Below, in pieces: positions 11,301 to 21,689 of a DNA stretch of 64,000 nucleotides. Origin of the DNA: Arachis hypogaea (Eukaryota; Streptophyta; Magnoliopsida; Fabales; Fabaceae); contig NC_092055.1 of assembly GCF_003086295.3 (NCBI RefSeq), positions 122,551,484-122,615,483 on the forward strand. The letters run 5' to 3'. The translations under genes were made by a program, and so were the position numbers. The first letter of the stretch is position 1. Each line of letters starts with the position of its first letter. Below the pieces are notes generated by a model. That model saw nothing but the letters and a program-made list of their open reading frames with translations, did no database searches and was not told the origin of the DNA.

Positions 11301-13568
11301 TTCTATTACTAGGGCTCGTTCTGGGCCGAGCTTGCGTCTTCTTTGTTGCACAGGTCGGGACCCTGAGTAGACCGAGAGCTTGTGAGACATGAGCTCGGGA
11401 TCTATCCCAGGCATGTCGGAGGCCTTCCAGGCGAAGAGATCTGAGTTGTCTCTTAGGAGCTTAATCAACCCTTGTCTTAGGGTTTCCCCTAGGTTGGCTC
11501 CTATGTGAGTGTTTTTTCCTTCCTCTTCGCCGATCTGAATCTCCTCAGTTTTTCCCCCGGGCTGTGGTCGCAGCTCTTCTTTAACCCTTGCTCCCCCGAG
11601 TTCTATTGTGTGAACTTCTTTGCCTTTTCCTCTCAGGTTTAGGCTTTCATTGTAGCACTTCCTTGCCAGCTTCTGATCTCCTCTCACCGTTGCTATCCCC
11701 GACGAGGTCGGGAACTTCATGCAGAGGTGGGGTGTCGATACCACCGCTCCAAGTCGGTTAAGGGTAGCTCTGCCGATTAGAGCATTATAGGCCGATCCCT
11801 CGTCGATGACTATGAAGTCTATACTCAGAGTCTTTGATTTTTCCCCCTTTCCAAAGGTGGTGTGGAGGGGCAAAAATCCTAGTGGCTTTATTGGCGTGTC
11901 ACCTAATCCGTACAAGGTGTCGGGGTAGGCTCTTAACTCTTTCTCATCTAAACCTAGTTTGTCAAAGGCGGGCTTGAATAGGATGTCCGCCGAGCTTCCT
12001 TGGTCTACTAGTGTTCTGTGTAGATGGGCATTTGCCAGGATCATGGTGATTACCACTGGGTCGTCGTGCCCAGGGATTATTCCTCGCCCATCTTCCTTTG
12101 TGAATGAAATGGTTGGGAGGTCGGAGGACCCCTCTTCAACCTGGTAAACTCTCTTGAGGTGTCTCTTACGAGAGGATTTCGTGAGTCCCCCTCCCGCAAA
12201 CCCTCCTAAGATCATATGGATATGTCTCTCCGGAGTTTGTGGTGGTGGGTTTCTTTTGTCCATATCATCTCGCTTTTTTTTTCCATGACTGTCCGACCTT
12301 TTTATGAGATATCTGTCAAGCCGACCTTCTCTGGCCAGCTTTTCTATCACATTTTTAAGGTCGTAACAGTCGTTTGTAGAGTGCCCATATATCTTGTGGT
12401 ACTCACAGTAATCACCGCGGCTCCCCCCTTTTTTATTTTTAATGGGTCTGGGGGGAGGCAGCCTTTCAGTATTGCAAATTTCTCTGTATACGTCCACTAC
12501 AGGAACTTTCAATGGAGTATAAGAGTGATATTTCCTTGGCCTATCGAGGCCGAGCTCTTCCTTCTTCTTCGCTTCCCTCTCCCTCTCTTTCGTTGAGGGA
12601 GGGTGCCCGAGTCGCAAACTCGGGTCTCTTAGCCTAGCGTTTTCTTCCATATTGATGTACTTTTCAGCTCTTTCCTGTACATCATTTAAAGAGGCGGGGT
12701 GTCTTTTTGATATGGATTGTGAGAAGGGACCTTCTCTAAGACCATTGACTAGCCCCATGATGACTGCTTCGGTGGGCAGGTCTTGAATCTCCAAACATGC
12801 TTTGTTGAATCTTTCCATATAGGCCCGTAAGGACTCCCCGACCTCCTGTTTTATTCCCAGGAGACTTGGTGCATGCTTTACTTTGTCCTTCTGGATGGAG
12901 AACCTCATCAAGAATTTTCTTGAGAGGTCTTCAAAACTGGTAATTGACCTCGGAGGGAGGCTGTCGAACCACTTCATCGTTGCTTTTGACAAGGTTGTCG
13001 GGAAAGCTTTGCATCGCGTAGCGTCAGAAGCGTCGGTCAGATACATCCGACTTTTAAAGTTGCTCAGATGATGCTTGGGATCGGTGGTTCCATCGTAGAG
13101 GTCCATATCGGGGCTTCTAAAGTTTCTCGGAACTTTTGCCCTCATTATGTCCTCGCTAAACGGATCTTTCTCTCCTAAGGGAGAATGTTCTTTATCGTCG
13201 TGGGAATCCTGACCTTTGAGGGAGGATTCTAACTTTAAGAGTTTTCTTTCTAACTCTTTTCATCGCTCCATCTCCTCTTTTAGGTTCTTTTCAGCTTCCC
13301 TTTGTCGTTCCCGCTCCTGTTCTAGCTGCTCGAGGTGGCTATGGATTAATCCCATAAGTTCACTAGCGTGCGAGGGTCCTTCTTTTTCTGATTCGCGCCC
13401 CTCCGAGGAGTTCACCTTCGGATTTTTGATTCCGGAGGTGCCTTCCCTATGTTGATCATTGACTTCCTGGTGGAGGGTCTGATCTGCCTCATTGTTTCCG
13501 GTGTTCAAATTCTCTTGTTCGGAATCTGTCTCCACATGACCCTCTTCAGGGGATCTTTCCGCCATCAC
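8349..13568 (-). pseudogene. gag-pol polyprotein of the Retand-like element, one in-frame stop
   Basis: One reading frame of about 1740 codons encodes gag (retrotransposon gag core, 13100-12600), a Cys/His knuckle variant CEYHKIYGHSTNDC (about 12410), aspartic protease (VDQGSSADI, about 12000), RT (YVDDM at 10881-10895), a first RNase H, a second RNase H (ELYVDGSS, about 10060), and integrase with an HHCC finger and D-D-E (MDLLGPF, DNGTQF, GQAEAANK; about 9390-8800). The tandem RNase H supports the Tat lineage. A TGA at 13260-13262 splits an acidic/coiled N-terminal segment (13568-13263) from the remaining 1598 codons. CGA to TGA would explain it. Translation from the ATG at 13145 would miss the N-terminus, so this copy is probably not autonomous. 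Confidence 0.92.
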
Positions 13569-13584
13569 TGGTTGATCTCTCGGG

Positions 13585-13602
13585 TCCCCGGCAACGGCGC
13601 CA
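13585..13602 (-). other. Primer-binding site
   Basis: On the minus strand TGGCGCCGTTGCCGGGGA starts one base after the 5' LTR. This PBS type is common in Athila/Tat elements and, from memory, matches a tRNA-Asp 3' end. It fixes the element's orientation. Confidence 0.85.
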
Positions 13603-13603
13603 A

Positions 13604-14136
13604 TGTTACGGTGGGTAACCGGAGATTAATGGGCCGGATGGCGTTGGTTGGCCCAAACGTATGAAGGAGGTGGCTTTCGAGTAGATCTGTTCCTCGGTGT
13701 TCCTCCGTCCGACTTGTACGTGTGAAAGAATGGGGGGTGGTACCTGCAAAGACACTCCGATGCCTAAGTTAGCAAGAGTGTGAGCAAGTTAGAGAATATT
13801 GGAACTTAGTGATACCTGAGGGATGTCAGGGTATTTATAGTGGTGAACCAATAACCACCGCTGGAGTAGTGCCACCTTTTTAGGTGGATAACCGTTCCCA
13901 TATCTTAGGGAGGTTAAGATATGGCTCTACGAGGTGGTTAGAGAGTTTCTAGTGGCAGTTACTCATTCGAATGAGTGTTATCTGCCAGCTAACCCTCGTA
14001 TCCGACTTCTTTGGAGCAGGTCGTGTTCAGTACTGACTTCTTGGGATGAAGGCTAGTACTGGGTGAGGGCCAACCCTTTGGGTTGGGCCTATTTGCTTGG
14101 ATCCTGGACCTTTATTATTGGGCCAGGGTATGAACA
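13604..14136 (-). repeat. 5' LTR of the Retand-like element
   Basis: 533 bp. The minus strand starts TGTTCATACC and ends CCGTAACA, with the PBS immediately inside. A TATA-like motif (minus-strand ACTATAAATACCC, near 13832) would drive the genomic RNA. Confidence 0.93.
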
Positions 14137-14141
14137 AGTAG
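14137..14141. repeat. TSD of the Retand-like element (right copy)
   Basis: AGTAG, identical to 4646-4650. Confidence 0.95.
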
Positions 14142-14349
14142 TAATAATAATAATAATAATAATATTTATAAAAATTAATTTAAACGGTAACTATCAAAAT
14201 AGTTTCTAATAGATAATTTAAAATAATAGAATAAATTATAATTAAATTAAACTTTAATAATCATAAAATTCTATTTAATTATTTTTGTTAAAAATATTTT
14301 TTTTTAAAATAACTAATTATTTAATTTTCAAAAAATTTGGGATGTTATA
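14142..14349 (-). repeat. Other end of the split solo LTR
   Basis: The TAA microsatellite resumes and AT-rich LTR sequence follows up to ATGTTATA at 14349, the LTR terminus. The FAR1-MULE gene begins again immediately after. Confidence 0.65.
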
Positions 14350-15613
14350 GTTGGCAAATAATTCAGCCTTTTTGTTTCTAACCCACTTCATAACATCCTT
14401 AAAATCACCTAAATCTTCGCAAGCAGCAAATGGCAAGCCCTCCAGCTCATCATTCATAGCAGCAATCCTACTCTCATAACTTCCATTTCCAACTAACGAT
14501 CCCCGCTGCTCCAACCTTATATGTGCCTCTTTTGCTTTCATGGTCCACCACTTCAATATCAATAACTCAGGTAATTCTGTAATTTGAAGATATATCAATA
14601 GACGAAGGATATAAACACATGGAATACCAAATGACTCCATTCGTTGACATGAACACCTAAACTCACTATTGTCAGGCCAATAAGATACAACTCATTTTCA
14701 TGTTAACTCATAATATTTTCGTACATCATAGTTCACATTACATGAAGTCTCTCGCCAATCAACTATTATCGCACTTGATGCTTTCAACAATAACTATCGA
14801 AACAAGTAGAACACCTCTCTTGTATAAACAGTTGCACCTGATCGCTCCAATGCTTGCACCTGTGTTTGCATTATCGGAAACCCGTATGAGATGTAATAGT
14901 CAGCCTCAGCCTCATTATTCCGCAATAAACCCATTCACCGACGGAAGTGATGGAGGAATTCCTTAATGTTGTAGCCAGATTTTACAAACCTAGCAACTTG
15001 CGAATGTAGTGCCTCACACCTCGATGTATTTCTCAACCCGGCAAAGAACTTGCCTTTCATATGTGTTGTAGCCCACATATATTTAATCCCATAAGTGGTC
15101 TTAACCCACTCCATGTTCTTAACCCCAAAACTATTAACCATTGACGCCCACTGCTCCTCAAACTCATCAATCTCATAATCGCCAAGCATACATTTCCTGA
15201 ATTGTTGGGTAAACTTGGGGTTGGAGACATTGGCTGTGGCATTTCTTAACAAATGCCATCCGCACAACCTCTGGCGTGCCTCTGGAAAGACCTTTTCAAT
15301 TGCAAGCTTCATAGCCTTGGCACCATCAGTTATCACAGCATCTGATCGTTTACCATTCATTGCTTCCACGAATCTCTGTAACAGCCATATGTAAGTTCCT
15401 TCTCCTTCATTAGCCACAATTGCACTGCCAAAAACTATTGTTTGAAGGTGATGGTTCACTCTTAAGAAAACTACCAATGGAAACTTGTACTTGTTTTTCT
15501 TGTAAGTTGCATCAAAGGCCATAACGTCACCAAATACTTCAAAGTCAACACGGCTCTTCCTGTCCATCCAGATTAGGTGTCGAAACACACCATTGTTATC
15601 CAACTCGTAGCTC
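14350..15613 (-). pseudogene. FAR1-related MULE transposase, central part (DDE core and SWIM finger)
   Basis: The largest intact stretch, from 15613 to 14935, contains the MULE core: FDATYKKNKYKFPLVVF (first catalytic Asp), ITDGAKAMKLAI followed by CGWHLLRN, and a C-terminal part with FFAGLRNTSRCEALHS. Downstream in the same frame, past several stops (TGA at 14935-14937 and others around 14700-14820), comes the SWIM zinc finger FRCSCQRMESFGIPCVY, where the last zinc ligand His has become Tyr, then an LP-x-LILKWWTMKAK motif usual after SWIM in FAR1 proteins. Both ends are insertion breakpoints: AGCTC at 15609-15613 is the TSD of the LTR element to the right, GTTGG at 14350-14354 that of the solo LTR to the left. 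Confidence 0.88.
15609..15613. repeat. TSD of the non-autonomous LTR element (left copy)
   Basis: AGCTC, perfectly repeated at 26577-26581. Confidence 0.93.
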
Positions 15614-17110
15614 TGATAAACCACTATTTTACGATTTATTTTGTATTGAATTGAGTGGATTTTATCCATTATTCTCACACTTATTGATACAATTCGCATG
15701 TTTTACATTTTCTTTCCTAATTTTGTGCTATGATTGAAACATGTTTCTTTGGCCTAAAATTTGCTAATTTTAACTCTCTCTTATTATCATTCGATGCCGT
15801 GATATGTTTGTTAAGTGTTTTCAAGGTTTATAGGGCAGGAATGGCTTAGAGGATGGAAAGGAAGCATGCAAAAGTGGGAGGAACACAAGAAACAGGGAAT
15901 TTCAGAAGCTGGTAGTGACGCGCACGCGTGACCAGTGCAGCAGGAAAGTGACGCGTACGCGTGGATGACGCGTACGCGTGACCAGGAATTTGTTCAGCGA
16001 CGCGTATGCATGACAAAGTGCCACGTGCTGCATTAAATAGAAAACACTGGGGGCGATTTCTGGGCTACTTTTGACCCAGTTTCAAGCCCGAAAATACTGA
16101 TTAGAGGTTGCAAAGTGGAGCTGGAAGGAGGAATCAATCATACACATAACATTCATTCACACACTTTAGGTTTTAGATGTTGAATTCTAGAGAGAGAGGA
16201 GCTCTCTCCTCTCTCTAGGTTTTAGGGTTTCTTTTAGTTTTAGTTCTTCTCAAATTTAGATTTCTACCTTGCTTTAATTTAGTTTTCTTCTAATTTTATT
16301 TGTTCTAGTACTTTGGCTTATCTACTTCTCTTGTTGATTTCCTAATGTTGCCAATTTAGTATATGAATTTTTCTTGTTTCCTTTAATCCATATTAATGCA
16401 ATTTATGTTTTCATGTTTATGATTTCTTTCTTTAATTTGTTGTTATTGTTTCCTCTTGCAATTGTTAGTCTTAGATTTTGCTATGCCTTGTTAGTTTTTA
16501 TGCTTTTATTTTATGCCGAACAAGTGTTTGATAAAATGTTTGGTAGGATTTTAAAATAGATTTTTATGTTCTTAACTTGGATTGATCAATTAAAGACTCT
16601 TGAGTTATCAAAACTCTTTTGTTGAATGGTAATTGAAGATTGCCGGTTAGCTTGAACCTCACTAAATCTAGTCTCTCACTATGAGTTGACTAAGACTTGT
16701 GAACTCAAGGTGATTGTATGCACTTGACCTTCCTCCATTGGTTAGAGGTTAACTAAGTGAAGGCAATCCACATTTACCATCACAATTGATGATGATAATA
16801 ATAAGGATAGGACTTCTAATTCTCAATCCTTGCTAAGAGCCTTCTTAGTTATTAGTTTATTTTCTCGCCATTTTACTTTCTTGTTTCTTATTACAAACCC
16901 AAAAATATACTTTCCCATAACCAATAATAAACATACTTCCCTACAATTCCTTGAGAGACGACCCGAGGTTTGAATACTTCAGTTAATTTTATTGGGTTTG
17001 TATTTGTGACAAACAATCTAAACATTGATTGAGGTTTAATTGTCGGTTTAGAACTATTCTTGCAACGCGATATTTTTGTGAAAATCTTTACCGATATTTT
17101 TCCTCCGTCA
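15614..17110 (+). repeat. 5' LTR of the non-autonomous element (1497 bp)
   Basis: Matches 25146-26576 along its length. It carries about 45 bp extra near 16176-16220 (a GAGAGAGAGG/CCTCTCTCT hairpin) and a longer CpG-palindrome array at 15917-16015. Confidence 0.88.
15917..16015. repeat. CpG palindrome array (ACGCGTACGCGT type) in the 5' LTR
   Basis: Several copies of GACGCGTACGCGTG-like palindromes with CG-to-TG/CA decay variants (for example GACGCGTATGCATG) within 100 bp. The counterpart in the 3' LTR is at about 25447-25535. Confidence 0.8.
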
Positions 17111-17116
17111 AGTTTT

Positions 17117-17134
17117 TAGCGCCGTTGCTGGGGA
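17117..17134 (+). other. Primer-binding site of the non-autonomous element
   Basis: TAGCGCCGTTGCTGGGGA, six bases inside the 5' LTR. It is a slightly mutated form of the TGGCGCCGTTGCCGGGGA type. Confidence 0.8.
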
Positions 17135-17289
17135 ATTGCAAATGTGTGCCTTATTATTGGTTATTGTGAATATTGTGAATATGTTTGCCTTTTTGTTTCT
17201 TTGTTAGTCGTTTCTAGTTCTAGGAGTTTATTTTCATTATTTCTTATTAGATTTTGTTTTTATTTTCTCTTGCTACTATAAATTCTCAC

Positions 17290-19219
17290 CCCTTTGGCTA
17301 TGAGTTTGGTTCAAATTATGTTGTAGGAAATGGAAGCTACAATGAGAACATGCATCAAGGGTGGAACAATCAAAGGTGGGAGGAGCCTCGAGCATAAGAT
17401 CAACCTTTTTGGCAATAACCTCCACCAACGTACTATAAGCAAGAGCCATTCTAGGATACATATCAATCCAATAGCTATGGTGGATCCCCTTGTAGTTACC
17501 AACAAGCCCCACCATATGCCTATGAACCCCCTCCTCAACATAGCTCTGAATCACCATACTCACAAGCCCCTTTCCACCATTCACCTCCATATGACCCTAA
17601 CCTTATCCACCACACCAACCACCATAATATGAACCTTACATAGAACCACCCCAATTCCACCACAGTTACTCCCAAGAACCACCACCTCAATATACACCAT
17701 CTCTATATCCTTATCAAGAAGAACCACCTTCGTATTATGAGCCCTTTCTCCCAATAAATGAACCCTCCTATCCACCCCAAGCTCCCATAGATGATACCTT
17801 TAGTGTTATTCGCCAAGGGTAACGAGAGCTTTAAACCACACTTACCTCTACTCTCACCGGTCTCACCTCTACTCTCTAAGCTCTTATATCCCATGTGGAT
17901 CTACCTTCTACCTCCAATACTCAACCCTCGAACTCTAGTGCACTTCTTTTTCACCCATATCCATCAATCCAAGAGCAATATGATCCCAATTATGCTGGTA
18001 ACATGGAACAAGAGAGAAGGGATCATCTTAGGGACTTAATGGATCAGATTCACGCATCCATACTTCAAGAGAAGCAAGAGGAGGCCCAAAAGGTGGAGAT
18101 AGGAGAGACCCTTGAAGATGAAGGAATAGTTGAAGAATTAGGGAAGGTTGAACAAGAGGGAAGTTCCATCATTGAAGACAACTCTACACCAAGTTACAAT
18201 AAGAATCTTGTTGAAGCTTTTTCCATCGGATGTGAAACCAATGTTGAGGAGGAATGTATACACCCTCCAACACATGACTCGATCAATGGGGAAGAGTTGG
18301 AAGAAGTTAACAAGAAAGTGGGAATTGAAGAAAGTTGTCAAGAGGTGGAAGTCATCACGGAGGAGCTGGATTTTGTACTAGAGCAAGTGGAGAATGCCAA
18401 AATTATTGAAGAAAAGGAAGTGGTGAAAGATTTAGGAAATGCGGAACCTCCATGGGAATCTCAAGTCATAAATCCTCCTTCCAAGACGTTTGAATTTGAT
18501 GTTGAGGAGGGTGTGCAACCTCCAAGGCATATCATGGTCGAAGACTTTGAGGAGGTTGATTATGAGATGGATTCAATAATTGATGAGTTTTTATCTACAA
18601 TTGAATCCTCTCTCATTGAACTTGAAGAAAAGGTTGATGTTGCAGAAGGTTGTCAAGAGGTGGAGATCATCAAAGAGGAGTCCAAGAGAGTGAAGCATAC
18701 ATTAGCAGAGCCGCCACTGGAGCCACCTCTCCCAAAGCCATCACCATCCGTCCTTTCATTCAAGGGGGTAAATCTCTACTCCTTAAGCTTTAATTTCTCA
18801 CTTGCATACGGTTTGCTTGAGACGGATGGACAACTTAGAGCTCTTTGTAGTTTTAAGAGTACAAGGGGGATGGTTAGTAGTTGGTAACACAATCCTAGGT
18901 TCGTTATGGTTGGATGTTCAAGGTCTAAGTGCAATGGTTGGTATAGTTCTCAATTGATTGGGTCTAGAAAGTTGTTCGGGTGCCTCAGTGAGAATTCGGA
19001 TTGCTTGCCACCCGGTTGGAACAATGATGATCCACTTAAAGACGGGTGTAGAAACAAGATTTGGGATCCCGGCATACAAGAGGATCAACTTTGGGAGCTC
19101 AAAACTTGTGAAAAACTTCATCAAAGCTTGGTAAATTCACTTGGAAATATTGGAGCTTATTGGAAATCCAAGCATTGGTGGAAGTTTCAAGATGAGTTCA
19201 AGCACAAGCCACCATGACA
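17290..19219 (+). pseudogene. Decayed ORF of the non-autonomous LTR element (Pro/Tyr-rich, then acidic)
   Basis: The 5' part (about 17290-17880) reads, over more than one frame and through several stops, as a Tyr/Pro/Gln-rich segment (GWNNQRWEEP, QEEPPSYYEPF). From 17895 to 18887 there are 330 open codons of highly acidic sequence with repeated Glu/Val patterns (CQEVEVITEELD, CQEVEIIKEE). After one TAA at 18885-18887 the same frame stays open to 19217 and includes SENSDCLPPGWNNDDPLKDG. No enzyme motif is present. I do not recognise a function. The composition suggests a disordered, coiled-coil-prone protein like the one at 38115. The GTG at 17895 is not a true start, since the frame extends upstream. 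Confidence 0.65.
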
Positions 19220-21684
19220 AGGAGCTCACCAAATGTCCAACTTAAGGAATTTAACTACAAGTGCTAGGTGGGAGACACCCCACTATGGTAAATTCTTTCT
19301 ATTTTCTCTTTTATTTATATTGGTAATAAGTTAAATTTTAACTGTTAGTTAGATTTATTTAGTTTACATTGTGATTTTGCTTGTTTATTAATGTTTGACA
19401 TTACTTTGGTAGCCTGTTAATTTAAAAAAAAAAAAGAGAAGCTGTCACGCATGCGCGTGACCGACGCGTACGTGTCAATGCCCAAATTTGGTTTGTGCCC
19501 AAAGCATGCTGGAATGGCGCAACAGCGTGGCCTGGACAGAGAGTTGTGCCAGGACCGCGCTGGTGGGGTGCTAGGTGCATAGCCAAACCCACGCGTGCAC
19601 GTCACTAACACGTACACATCATTTGCGTTATTTACCATCCATGCGTAGGTGTGGACGACGCGTGCGTGTCGACGCCAAAATTTTGATGGTCCAATATTAA
19701 AAACAGATAGTTGGGCTGCCGCTGTGCGAGTGTTGTGCGCGGAGTACAAATCACGTCCACGCGTACGTGTGACTGACGCATATGTGTCACTTCCTTATTC
19801 TGCAACCCACGTGTACACGTGGGCGACGCTTACGCGTTGCGTCATCTTTTACTTTCTTTTACTTTCTTTTCTCCTTTCGTCTTCTTTCTTCTCTTGTTCT
19901 TCTTTCTTTCTACATTTCTTCTTCTTAATTCCTTTCCCTTCTCATCTTTATTCTCCCTCATTTATTGCATTTGCATACTTTATTTATTGCATTTTAACCT
20001 TGTTGCTTGTTCTTATTTTCTTTTCTAAGTTTGATATTATACTATTGGTATTGAATGTTCTTACTCAACTGTTGCATATTTCTTGCATTGTTTTGGGTGC
20101 TTCTTGACTTGTCTGCTATTTACTTGATATGCCCTTCGCTTCTATTATTTTCTCACTCACATTTTGTAGCTACCATGTAGTTGAGAACCTCATTATTACT
20201 TGGCATTAGCACACCTATATTTTATTTGTTTGCATATCTTTGTTTGTGGGTTCTTTTTCTTTTTTCTTCTTCTCTCCTTTCAGGCTGGCCACCAAGAGGG
20301 AAAAGAAAAAGTTTCTAACCGGGGCACAACAAGTCTCTCCGCACAATCTTTTGAGAAAGCGCATCAGTTGTAGCCACCTATCCACTTGCATATCTTTGCA
20401 TGCACCGAGGACGGTGCAATTTTTAAGTGGGGGGAGGTCGATACCAACTTTCGTGGGTTAGTTACTTTCTTTTCAACACCAATTCTTAATTTTCTTTGTT
20501 AGTTAATTATTGCATTGCATAATAGATTGCATGTGTAGTTAGTTGTTTGCATTTATGTACTACTTGGTTGAAGTGATGAATTCTTTTTCAAGAAACTATT
20601 TTATAGCATTTCACTAATTTGAATTAAAATTTTTGTTGAACTTGCTTGAAAAAAATTATTTTAGAACATGGTTTCAGAGCTCGAACACACAAAACCAGCG
20701 AGATTTTGAACCTATTTGATTGGTTGCATCTTATCAACCAATGTTTTATTTTGGTGTGTGTTGTTCTCTCTAAAATTGTGATCTTTGTCTTGCTTAATTC
20801 TATATTTCCATTGTTTGATGTATGCATACACTTATGTGATTGAGGCCTTTGTTTCACTATAGCTCACATACCCATATGGCCTTACCTTTTCATTATCCTT
20901 TGCAAACCAAATGTTGAGCCTATTTTACCCCATTTGTTCTTTACTTTAGCACATTATTAACTCTAAACGAAAAACAATGAATGACCTTAATTTGAATCCT
21001 TGGTTAGCTTAGACTAGTGAAAGTGTTCATGATTTAAGTGTGGGAAAGTTGGGTTTGGTAATATTTGGTTTGGGAATTGAGTATGTTAGACTTTTTTTGT
21101 GAAAATGTGAAAAAAATATTGAGGACATGTTCATGCATTCAATACCTTAGTCATATGCATTGAGAAAAACAAAAGAAAAGAAAAATAAAAAGAAAAAAAA
21201 AGAGCAAATAATAAAAAGGGACAAAATGCCCCAAAGTAAATGGTGATAGCAATGCATATGTACTGTACTCAAATTGGAATGCATGAATATGTGGTAAACA
21301 TAGTTAATGGGTAGTTAGATTTTGTATGTTGATTCCATGGATTGTCTTAAGTTAGGTGAGAAGTTTAGGTTAATTAAGGATTCAGATTTTAGTCCACTTG
21401 ACCAAATACAATCCTACCTTGACCTTAACCCCATTACAACCCTTGAAAGACCTCTTGATATGTGTATTTGTGCATTAAATTTTTGTTGATTGGTAGAAGA
21501 AGAACAAGCCTTAGAAAGCAAGGTTAGTAGAGAATTGAGAGAATTAAACCTCAAACACTTGAGTGATTAGAGTGTATACACTTCCGGTGAGGGTTCAATG
21601 CTCGATTCTTTGTCCACGGCTTTCACGAACTTTCTTCTTGCAAGTCTATGTGTACTTCATTTTATGATTTGAATTAGTGGAATC
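19220..21684. other. Non-coding interior of the non-autonomous element
   Basis: No convincing gene. It contains a CpG-palindrome array (19445-19840), T-rich tracts, an A-rich AAAAGAAAAATAAA-like tract (about 21170-21215) and a TTTAAGTGGGGGGAGG motif near 20424. The short ORFs here (for example 19649-20107) only translate the CpG array and T-rich DNA. Confidence 0.6.
19445..19840. repeat. Second CpG-palindrome array, inside the element
   Basis: Scattered ACGCGTACGTGT, CACGCGTACGTGTG and GACGCATATGTGT variants. It uses the same motif family as the LTR arrays, but in the internal region. Confidence 0.7.
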
Positions 21685-21689
21685 CAGTT
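21685..21689. repeat. TSD of solo LTR 21690-25023 (left copy)
   Basis: CAGTT, perfectly repeated at 25024-25028. Confidence 0.9.

Larger units (their letters stand above)
4651..14136 (-). mobile_element. Complete Tat/Retand-like Ty3-gypsy retrotransposon, 9.5 kb
   Basis: Both ends carry 533-bp LTRs (TG...CA) with a perfect AGTAG TSD. On the minus strand the order is 5' LTR (14136-13604), primer-binding site, gag-pol (13568-8349), spacer, antisense ORF (5724-7562, plus strand), polypurine tract and 3' LTR (5183-4651). The gag-protease-RT-RNaseH-second RNaseH-integrase order and the antisense ORF between pol and the 3' LTR are hallmarks of the Tat lineage (Retand/Ogre group). By eye the LTRs differ at about four positions (near 4753, 4990, 5081 and 5102), so the insertion is recent. 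One in-frame stop in gag is the only clear lesion in gag-pol. Confidence 0.92.
2313..14349 (-). mobile_element. Solo LTR (about 2.5 kb) split by a nested Retand-like element
   Basis: The LTR consists of 2313-4650 plus 14142-14349. It begins TGTAACACCC and ends ATGTTATA, probably a mutated TGTTACA. Flanking 5-bp repeats match at four of five bases. Internally it shares a block near 2865-2960 with the solo LTR at 21690-25023 (near 22500) and, inverted, with that at 31348-35442 (near 34205), so the three belong to one long-LTR superfamily, possibly Tekay-like. No PBS, gag or pol of this family is present, hence solo. The orientation is tentative. An earlier candidate end, TGTTACA at 4443, was rejected because it gives no TSD. 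Confidence 0.7.

Noticed and set aside
9422..12596. Plus-strand ORFs of 60-170 codons opposite gag-pol
   Set aside because: They lie antisense to a well-supported polyprotein, show no family motif and are explained as mirror frames.
19649..20107. 152-codon ORF in the non-autonomous element
   Set aside because: It only translates the CpG palindromes and a long T-rich tract.
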